A program made the position numbers and the translations under genes. Below the pieces are notes generated by a model. The model made no database searches. It had not been told where the DNA came from and was given only the letters and a program-made list of their open reading frames with translations. From assembly GCA_022842065.1 (NCBI GenBank), contig JALHQH010000070.1, positions 1-50,043 of the forward strand: a DNA stretch of 50,043 bases. Reading direction: 5' to 3'. Of the stretch, positions 44,436 to 50,043 are shown piece after piece (the first letter of the stretch is position 1; each line of letters opens with the position of its first letter). Origin of the DNA: Caldilineaceae bacterium (GTDB taxonomy: Bacteria > Chloroflexota > Anaerolineae > Caldilineales > Caldilineaceae).

Positions 44436-46345
44436 ATGAATATCGCCGCCCCCGTCGATCAATTCGTCGCCGTATTTGGCTTGCTGTAACGATCATCGCG
44501 CTCTTATTCTTTGGCCTTGTGCTTGTTCAAGGGATACGCGTGGGCGTGCAGTTACGCAGTGCCTACCAACAGGGTCGACAATTCGCGACCTTTGTCCGCG
44601 GTAATCTCAGCCCCGAACGATATACATTAGCCCAGGCGATGCTAGATGAAAGTGTCGCAGCGGTTGTCAAAGCCGAAGAGAATTTTTCACCTTTTCGCCC
44701 TGTGTTACAGCGCTTACATTGGGTACCCTGGATCGGCGAAGATCTGGCGGCAATGCCCATCCTCTTTCGTGCCGGTCGCGATCTGGCCACGCTGAGTGTC
44801 ACCGGCTTTGCGCTGGCCGAGCCGATTTTGCTGGCACCGGCCGGTTCGTCCCCCTTGGCGCAACTACCACTTGTCTTTCAGCAAGCGCAAGATGAGCTCA
44901 TCACAATCAGTACCGCAGCGGATGCAATCAATGCGGATCTACAGGGCATTCAGGCCCAACAACTCTCCCCATTGCTCCGGGAAACGGTTAGTGAGATCCA
45001 GTCCGCCGTCAGCATGATCGCCCCCAGTTTACGTCTAAGCAACTACCTCCCGACCATCATGGGCATCGGCGAAACGCGCACCTATCTGGTCCTGGCCCAA
45101 AATAATCATGAATTGCGCGGCACCGGTGGCTTTGTCACCGCGATTGGCCGAGTGACGCTGGCCGACGGACGGGTGGTTGGTATGGAATTCATGGATAGCT
45201 ACGATCCTTCCGTCAACCGCACCGACCTGCCCTTGCCCAAAGCACCGCTCCCCATGCAGCAGCACATGGGCATCGACATTATGTTGCTACGTGATGTCAA
45301 TTGGTCGCCGGACTTTCCCACCACGGCAAAAATTGCGCGTACCATCTATAGCCAACAGACCGGACGTACCGTTGATGGCGTCATTACCGTTGATTTGCAG
45401 GCAGTGGAGCAGATCGTAACCGCACTGGAACCACTGCAACTTGCCGGCATTGCCGAGGCGATGACCGGTGCCACCGTGGTTGCGCGCATTAGAGAGTTTT
45501 GGGCAGCCCCCCCCGAAAGTACAGCAACCTTAGCCTCTGGCGATCCAGGCTGGTGGCAGCAACGTAAAGATTTTATCCCCAAGCTGGCGGAAGGGGCGGT
45601 CGCCCGTATTCAACAGGGCAACTTTGATTATTTGCGTATGCTCTCAGCCTTGCAAACTTCACTGAGTCGGCGCGCCATCCAACTTTGGTTTGCCGATGCG
45701 GCATTGGCCAGCGAAGTGGCCAACCTGGACTGGGATGGTGGTCTACACCTGACGCGTGAGGGTGATTTCCTGGCGTTAGTCGATACCAACTTTGGCTATA
45801 ACAAAGTCAACGCAATTATTGAACAGTCAGTCAACTATATGGTCGCCTGGCCCACAGATGAGGCAACAGGGCGTGATGGGCGCGGGGTGGCGACACTCGA
45901 AATTCAGTATCGGCATCCAGTAGTGCGTGATGGTTATGTTTGTGACCAGACCCCGCACTATGATGGCAGCTATGAAGAGATGATGGTCCGCTGTTATTTC
46001 GATTATCTGCGGATCTATACGCCTGCCGGTAGCGAACTAATTGGCATTGAAGGCTTACAACCGGAGAGTGTGGTGAGTCAGCGCGGGGAAGGGGGGGCAC
46101 AACTCTTTGCCGGTTACTTTATTTTGGCCCCCGGCAAAGCCACGACCGTACGCTTGCAATATCATTTACCAGCGACCATCACCCAGGAAAATTATACCCT
46201 TACCGTGCGTCGCCAATCCGGGACGAACGCATTGCCGGTAGTGGCCCACGTCGGTGGGCAGTTACTTGAGACCACCCTTAGCGTTGGTACCCTACAATGG
46301 CAACCAACGAACAGCACCAACGCGGTGGCTGTGGCACAGCCATAA
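44432..46345 (+). CDS. DUF4012 domain-containing membrane protein
   Basis: 637 aa. One N-terminal membrane helix (IWLAVTIIALLFFGLVLVQG, about 12-31) is followed by a long extracytoplasmic region. The DUF4012 signature is TRTYLVLAQNNHELRGTGGF-VTAIGRVTLADG with EFMDSYDPSVNRTD downstream. In Actinobacteria and Chloroflexota such genes sit beside capsule or EPS tyrosine kinases and phosphatases, as here. The molecular role is unknown. The overlap with the phosphatase and the strong terminator after it define the end of the wzc/wzb module. Confidence 0.85.
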   Translation: MNEYRRPRRSIRRRIWLAVTIIALLFFGLVLVQGIRVGVQLRSAYQQGRQFATFVRGNLSPERYTLAQAMLDESVAAVVKAEENFSPFRPVLQRLHWVPWIGEDLAAMPILFRAGRDLATLSVTGFALAEPILLAPAGSSPLAQLPLVFQQAQDELITISTAADAINADLQGIQAQQLSPLLRETVSEIQSAVSMIAPSLRLSNYLPTIMGIGETRTYLVLAQNNHELRGTGGFVTAIGRVTLADGRVVGMEFMDSYDPSVNRTDLPLPKAPLPMQQHMGIDIMLLRDVNWSPDFPTTAKIARTIYSQQTGRTVDGVITVDLQAVEQIVTALEPLQLAGIAEAMTGATVVARIREFWAAPPESTATLASGDPGWWQQRKDFIPKLAEGAVARIQQGNFDYLRMLSALQTSLSRRAIQLWFADAALASEVANLDWDGGLHLTREGDFLALVDTNFGYNKVNAIIEQSVNYMVAWPTDEATGRDGRGVATLEIQYRHPVVRDGYVCDQTPHYDGSYEEMMVRCYFDYLRIYTPAGSELIGIEGLQPESVVSQRGEGGAQLFAGYFILAPGKATTVRLQYHLPATITQENYTLTVRRQSGTNALPVVAHVGGQLLETTLSVGTLQWQPTNSTNAVAVAQP

Positions 46346-46372
46346 GTGACCGTCCAATTAAAAGGTAGCGAC

Positions 46373-46404
46373 CAGCCAAGTCAACATGACTTGGCTGCTT
46401 TTTT
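46373..46404 (+). terminator. intrinsic terminator of the phosphatase-DUF4012 operon
   Basis: CAGCCAAGTCA (46373-46383) pairs with TGACTTGGCTG (46387-46397), an 11-bp stem with a 3-nt loop, followed by C and six T (46399-46404). Confidence 0.85.
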
Positions 46405-46408
46405 ACTT

Positions 46409-46470
46409 GGCCCTGTCACAAATCAACTTTTTTGCCAGTGCAAAAATGGTTGATTTGTGACAACCGTTGG
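46409..46470. repeat. structured repeat, copy 2 (covarying arms)
   Basis: GGCCCTGTCA flank, arms TGTCACAAATCAAC (46414-46427) and GTTGATTTGTGACA (46449-46462), and an inner T-rich/A-rich pair. It is followed by ACCGTTGGTAT. The flanks match copy 1 at 26217-26282, while paired positions in the arms change together. Confidence 0.7.
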
Positions 46471-46477
46471 TATACAT

Positions 46478-47929
46478 TTAGGCCCTTGCCTGCCGCGGCC
46501 AAAGGTCGGGGTTGGCACGCTGGAAAGGGATTTGGGCCATATCGGGGACAAGGGTGCCGGGCGCGCTCACATAGAGAATCTTGGCGGCGATCGGGGCAAA
46601 AGCGGCATGAAAATGTTGCATCGATTTGACGACCAGGATCTGCTTTTGGGTCGGATCAATTCCTACGTTCGTAAAGACATGGGGACTAAAAGTCTGGGTC
46701 CGATGGCTAATCGCCACAATGTCGATCCCATTGGGGCCATGGAGGGCGACACTGTCACCAAGCTTGCCACTGCCTTGACCAAAGACTTGCATGGCATTAG
46801 GGGCGATTTTACCGACACGCACGCGCAAATCAACCGGATCACCAGACATTGGCCCCATCTTACCGCCAATGCGTAGATCCGCTTCCACACCTTCGCCCAG
46901 TTCCATCGCCACCGCGACCAGCACGGGATCCCAAATACACCCAATCGCAGCATTGCCAATGCCCCGCTCCAGCAGACGGCGCAGGATAAAGGTCGAATCA
47001 TTCGGCGCGCCTCCCCCCGAATTGTCAGCCACATCAGCCAGTACAAAGGGTTTGCTATTGCTGGCAACCGCGGCATCCAGGGCGGCGTCAATCGTGTGGT
47101 AGGTCGGCTGCACCTGGTCGCGCAGGGCGTAGAACGCTTCACCCAGTTCGCGCGCCAACGCCGCACCCTGTGCCGGCTGATTGTCGGTTACCACCAGGAT
47201 TCGTGTGCCCAAATCCGGCACATCACCCCAAGGAAAACCATGCCCCAGGGAAACGGAGAGCACCCCTGCTTTGCCTTCTAGGGCTTGCAACTTCGCGACA
47301 AAACTTTTTACCGGTTCTTGAGTGGTGTGATAGACGCCGATCATACCACAGTCATAGAGTGAGGTCACTGGTTTGGTTTTACCGGCCACGGCATCAGCGA
47401 TAATGTGAAAGAGTTCCACCGCGCGTTCGGGCGGATCAACGTGGGGATACTCTTTGTAAGTGACAACCGCGTCAGCATTGTCGATCAACTGTTGCGTCAA
47501 GTGGCAATGCAGATCGAGTTCGACCCCGATGGGCACCTGCGGACCAACAATTTCACGTACACACTGGGTTAAATCGCCTTCACAATCATCATAGCCCTGG
47601 GCGACCATGGCACCGTGCATGTAGAGCAATACCGCATCGACGGGCATAGCCGCCTGCAGATCGGCCAACACTTCAGCGCGCAAACTTTCATAAACTGCGC
47701 GAATGGTGGTACCGGCGGGCACAGCAAAGGCCGCTAAGCCTTCACTGACGTCCCAGCCTTGGGCTTGTCCCAGGGCGCGCCAGCGCAAAAGTGGCACAGC
47801 TATCGAAGCAGGATTGTCACCATGCTCGCCATTACGGACAAAATAGGTCTGTTCAAAATTCTGCATGCCGGTAAGAAAAGGCGAAAAGGTGTTGGTCTCG
47901 GTCCCGAGCAACGCAGTGAAGAGTTTCAT
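46478..47929 (-). CDS. M81-family metallopeptidase (MlrC-like)
   Basis: 483 aa. N-terminal ALLGTETNTFSPFLTGMQNF and ELDLHCHLTQQLIDNADAVV-TYKEYPHVDPPERA carry the metal-binding Glu/His/Asp residues of the MlrC (microcystinase C) N-terminal domain. The MlrC C-terminal domain follows (VLADVADNSGGGAPNDSTFI). The family includes many uncharacterised hydrolases, and substrates other than microcystin are likely. AGGAT precedes the ATG. It is convergent with DUF4012 and not obviously part of the exopolysaccharide system. Confidence 0.85.
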   Translation of the reverse strand: MKLFTALLGTETNTFSPFLTGMQNFEQTYFVRNGEHGDNPASIAVPLLRWRALGQAQGWDVSEGLAAFAVPAGTTIRAVYESLRAEVLADLQAAMPVDAVLLYMHGAMVAQGYDDCEGDLTQCVREIVGPQVPIGVELDLHCHLTQQLIDNADAVVTYKEYPHVDPPERAVELFHIIADAVAGKTKPVTSLYDCGMIGVYHTTQEPVKSFVAKLQALEGKAGVLSVSLGHGFPWGDVPDLGTRILVVTDNQPAQGAALARELGEAFYALRDQVQPTYHTIDAALDAAVASNSKPFVLADVADNSGGGAPNDSTFILRRLLERGIGNAAIGCIWDPVLVAVAMELGEGVEADLRIGGKMGPMSGDPVDLRVRVGKIAPNAMQVFGQGSGKLGDSVALHGPNGIDIVAISHRTQTFSPHVFTNVGIDPTQKQILVVKSMQHFHAAFAPIAAKILYVSAPGTLVPDMAQIPFQRANPDLWPRQARA

Positions 47930-47981
47930 AAGCGATCATCCTATTTTTGTGCCAGATTAAGGAGACTAAGTTAGCAACAAC

Positions 47982-48010
47982 TTGGCAATTAATCATTGTT
48001 GTTTTATAGT
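47982..48010 (+). promoter_or_regulatory. sigma-70-type promoter of the channel gene
   Basis: TTGGCA (47982-47987), 17-bp spacer, TATAGT (48005-48010). This gives a leader of about 155-160 nt before the ATG at 48177. CGTAAG occurs twice downstream (48020, 48072) but without a -10 at the regulon spacing. Confidence 0.45.
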
Positions 48011-48176
48011 AAAATCTATCGTAAGTCAAACAGTCTTTTAATTACACAAATATCAATTAGCTTCCGAAATACGTAAGACAAATACAAAATATCAGGTTGC
48101 GTTGCACTTACACAGTATTATTTTTATCTTATCCAGCAATCAACAATCATCCTTCACCAGCATAATGGGAGACTCT

Positions 48177-49256
48177 ATGCTCATCATCAGGCAGCTTACG
48201 CGCATTCAGCCAATCCGCCGGGCAATTCTGGTACTGGCAGTCTGCGCCTTACCGCCACTTTTGGCTTTCTTTTTGTCCACAACATTGATGCCTGCACAAG
48301 TGGCTGCCCAGAGTGAACAAGTCTCCGGCTTCTTGCCATTGACGGCAGTGCCGGCCACCGCACAGCAGGTAATTGTCGGGGTTTACCCTGTCTCAGTTTA
48401 CAACATTGACTTTACCGGCAACACCTATTTTGTGGAGGCCTATATCTGGTTTCGCTGGACGGGTGAGATTGATCCGACGGCAACCATGGAGTTCGTCAAT
48501 ATTGTTGATCAATGGGGGTTGATGGTTACGCCAATTTACGAGGAGGCCCAAACGATGCCCGATGGCAGCCTCTATCAGGGGATGCGGATCAGTGGGCGCT
48601 TTTCCCAGCCCTTCTTGTTAGAAGATTACCCCATGGATCAGCAGCAACTCTCGATCTTAATCGAAGATACGACCTATTCCTCTGAGGAGTTGGTCTATAT
48701 CGTGGATACGAAAGATACGGGTTATGGCGATATGGTCAAGGTCCCTGGTTGGCGGATCGAAGGGTGGCAAGCGGAAAGTGTACTCCATAAATATGACACC
48801 GAATTTGGCGAGCTAGGCGATGCAACGCTTAACTCCAGTTTTTCAGTCTTGCGCTATGAATTAACAATTACACGCCCCCTCAACTTTTTTATCTGGAAGT
48901 TGCTGCTCCCCTTAATTATCATTTTGGCGATGGGTCTGTGTGCCTTGGTCATTCATCCGACGCAAATTGATGTCCGTACAGCGATGCCGATGACAGCACT
49001 GCTCACCACCGTCTTCCTCCAACAATCCTACACCGATTCGCTGCCAGATGCCGGCAACCTGGTTTTGCTGGACAAGATCTATGTACTGGCTTATCTGGTG
49101 ATCATTGCATCGGTGATCGAAGTAATGTGGAGCGCGGATCAATTAGAACGCGACCCTGCGCATCAGAGCCGAGTTCGTAGACTCGATCGGGTCTTGCTCT
49201 TCAGCTTGTTAGTGGTGATGGTAGGTGGTACCACTTTCCTGATTATAACGCGGTGA
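48177..49256 (+). CDS. prokaryotic pentameric ligand-gated ion channel (Cys-loop-like)
   Basis: 359 aa. A signal segment (about 14-45), then an extracellular beta-sandwich with the pLGIC loop FLLEDYPMDQQQLSILIEDT (Pro-Met-Asp kept, no cysteines, as in GLIC/ELIC). Four membrane helices follow: M1 from PLNFFIWKLLLPLIIILAMG, pore-lining M2 from RTAMPMTALLTTVFLQQSY, M3 from DKIYVLAYLVIIASVIEVMW, and M4 at the C-terminus. The ATG at 48177 has GGGAG 5 nt upstream; ATG 48165 and TTG 48102 are weaker. It is a monocistronic gene with a sigma-70 promoter. The ligand is unknown. Confidence 0.87.
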   Translation: MLIIRQLTRIQPIRRAILVLAVCALPPLLAFFLSTTLMPAQVAAQSEQVSGFLPLTAVPATAQQVIVGVYPVSVYNIDFTGNTYFVEAYIWFRWTGEIDPTATMEFVNIVDQWGLMVTPIYEEAQTMPDGSLYQGMRISGRFSQPFLLEDYPMDQQQLSILIEDTTYSSEELVYIVDTKDTGYGDMVKVPGWRIEGWQAESVLHKYDTEFGELGDATLNSSFSVLRYELTITRPLNFFIWKLLLPLIIILAMGLCALVIHPTQIDVRTAMPMTALLTTVFLQQSYTDSLPDAGNLVLLDKIYVLAYLVIIASVIEVMWSADQLERDPAHQSRVRRLDRVLLFSLLVVMVGGTTFLIITR

Positions 49257-49264
49257 TCGACTAA

Positions 49265-49315
49265 GGCCGATGCACCATCGCCGCGTGGTGCACACGCAGC
49301 GATGGTGCATCGGCC
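49265..49315. terminator. 17-bp hairpin between convergent genes
   Basis: GGCCGATGCACCATCGC (49265-49281) and its exact complement (49299-49315), 17-nt loop. It sits between the channel gene and the 3' end of the Uma2 gene and could terminate both, although there is no T-tract. Confidence 0.55.
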
Positions 49316-49320
49316 AAGCC

Positions 49321-49914
49321 TTACTCATCCGCAAAAATCTCTGCCGACCGCATGGCAAATCCCGGCAAGAGATCCTCACAGGTCAAGGTATCGCTCAACT
49401 TATAGATCTGCACTTCATCCACAGCGCGATAGCTGTGGATCTGCTGCAATTTGGGGTCAACGACCCACACAACTTTCACATCAATGGCAAAATACTCGGC
49501 CAGTTTTTCTTGCACTTCACTCCAGGCCTCTTGGGGCGACATAATCTCGACAATCAACTCGGGTGCCACATCCAAATAGGATTTTGATTGCAGTTGTCGA
49601 AACCGTTCGTTAGACATATATGCTACGTCAATCCCGCGTACAGTGTCCGGATTTCGTCCAGTGTAGACGCCAGTTTCGCCAACGAATGTTTTACCCAATT
49701 TGTGTTCACGCAGATAGATATTTAGAAAAGTTACGAGTAAAGCTTCAACATTGCCATGTCGGTGTCCTGTAGGCATGCGCGCAACGATTTCTCCCTTTAC
49801 GAGTTCACTGGGACCAATGCCTGTCATGTAATAAAGTTCTTCACCCGTGACGAGGCGATGGGTAGTTGGCAGGTTCTGCGTCGTCGGTTGGACAGCAACC
49901 ATTTGCGCGCTCAT
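49321..49914 (-). CDS. Uma2 (DUF820) family endonuclease-like protein
   Basis: 197 aa. Core PD-(D/E)XK pattern of Uma2: KGEIVARMPTGHRHGNVEALL, GKTFVGETGVYTGRNPDTVRGIDVAYM (catalytic Asp), and LIVEIMSPQEAW (Glu). The family is common in Cyanobacteria and Chloroflexota, with function unproven. The ATG at 49914 is chosen because AAGGA lies about 8 nt upstream. The in-frame extension to 50016 codes for a hydrophobic, non-family stretch (LALFCLFDICFLFLFCLCL). Confidence 0.82.
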   Translation of the reverse strand: MSAQMVAVQPTTQNLPTTHRLVTGEELYYMTGIGPSELVKGEIVARMPTGHRHGNVEALLVTFLNIYLREHKLGKTFVGETGVYTGRNPDTVRGIDVAYMSNERFRQLQSKSYLDVAPELIVEIMSPQEAWSEVQEKLAEYFAIDVKVVWVVDPKLQQIHSYRAVDEVQIYKLSDTLTCEDLLPGFAMRSAEIFADE

Positions 49915-50043
49915 AACAAAATCCTTGTAACTATTCAGGCATAAACAAAAGAGAAACAAAAAACAAATATCAAACAAACAGAAAAGAGCGAGAATAGCAA
50001 GATGAGCAAAGTCCAAGTGCCGAACGGTGACGTAATTCGCAAA

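Noticed and set aside
48020..48077. CGTAAG twice upstream of the channel gene, as a possible regulon member
   Set aside because: No -10 box is found 28-29 bp downstream of either copy. The gene has a separate promoter with a proper -35.

Overview
The window looks like a chromosomal piece of a Chloroflexota bacterium, probably Anaerolineae/Caldilineae-like. The reasons are the secreted Thr/Pro-rich proteins with TPTPTATP-type linkers, the DUF4012 gene overlapping a low-molecular-weight tyrosine phosphatase, and the Uma2, DUF433 and PD-(D/E)XK/DUF4351-type accessory genes. This is inference from protein style; there is no rRNA or tRNA to confirm it. Most of the window (about 2.4-46.4 kb) is one large exopolysaccharide/capsule locus.

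Layout. 0-2.2 kb: debris, with an intact PD-(D/E)XK-like gene, a truncated AAA-ATPase and a truncated HNH nuclease. 2.4-6.6 kb: GDP-L-fucose synthesis (fcl, gmd), a DUF433 antitoxin-like gene and a broken second copy of the 3' half of gmd carrying two 20-bp inverted insertions. 6.9-8.3 kb: a secreted Thr/Pro/Ala repeat protein. 8.4-26.0 kb: a tight + strand operon of glycosyltransferases, four FkbM methyltransferases, other methyltransferases, flippase, polymerase/ligase, fucosyltransferase-like enzyme, epimerases and an acyltransferase. 26.6-31.3 kb: the initiating WecA/MraY-like phosphotransferase, a decayed IS110 element and a CapD/WbpM-type dehydratase. 31.9-38.8 kb: a secreted DUF11 protein, a clan-A glycoside hydrolase, and on the minus strand an HlyD-type adaptor and a second polymerase/ligase. 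39.3-46.3 kb: two tandem Wzc-like BY-kinases, a Wzb-like phosphatase and a DUF4012 protein. 46.5-49.9 kb: an M81 metallopeptidase, a prokaryotic pentameric ligand-gated ion channel and a Uma2 gene.

How it fits together. Gmd and Fcl would supply GDP-fucose for the GT11-like enzyme. The WecA-like enzyme would start a lipid-linked repeat unit, the GT2/GT4/GT11 enzymes extend it, FkbM and acyltransferase enzymes decorate it, and Wzx, Wzy and Wzc/Wzb export and polymerise it under tyrosine-phosphorylation control.

The most notable signal is regulatory. Seven promoter-like sites across the locus share a TGTAAG (once TGCAAG) hexamer 28-29 bp upstream of a TATAAT/TATACT/TAAAAT -10 box. None has a good -35, and several have extra helically phased copies. 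They lie before fcl (twice), the wecA-like gene, capD, the secreted DUF11 gene and each wzc. This suggests one activator controlling the whole exopolysaccharide programme. Other items worth a second look are the inverted 20-bp insertions in the duplicated gmd, a perfect 42-bp palindrome, a hairpin repeat family with covarying arms, and the ligand-gated channel.
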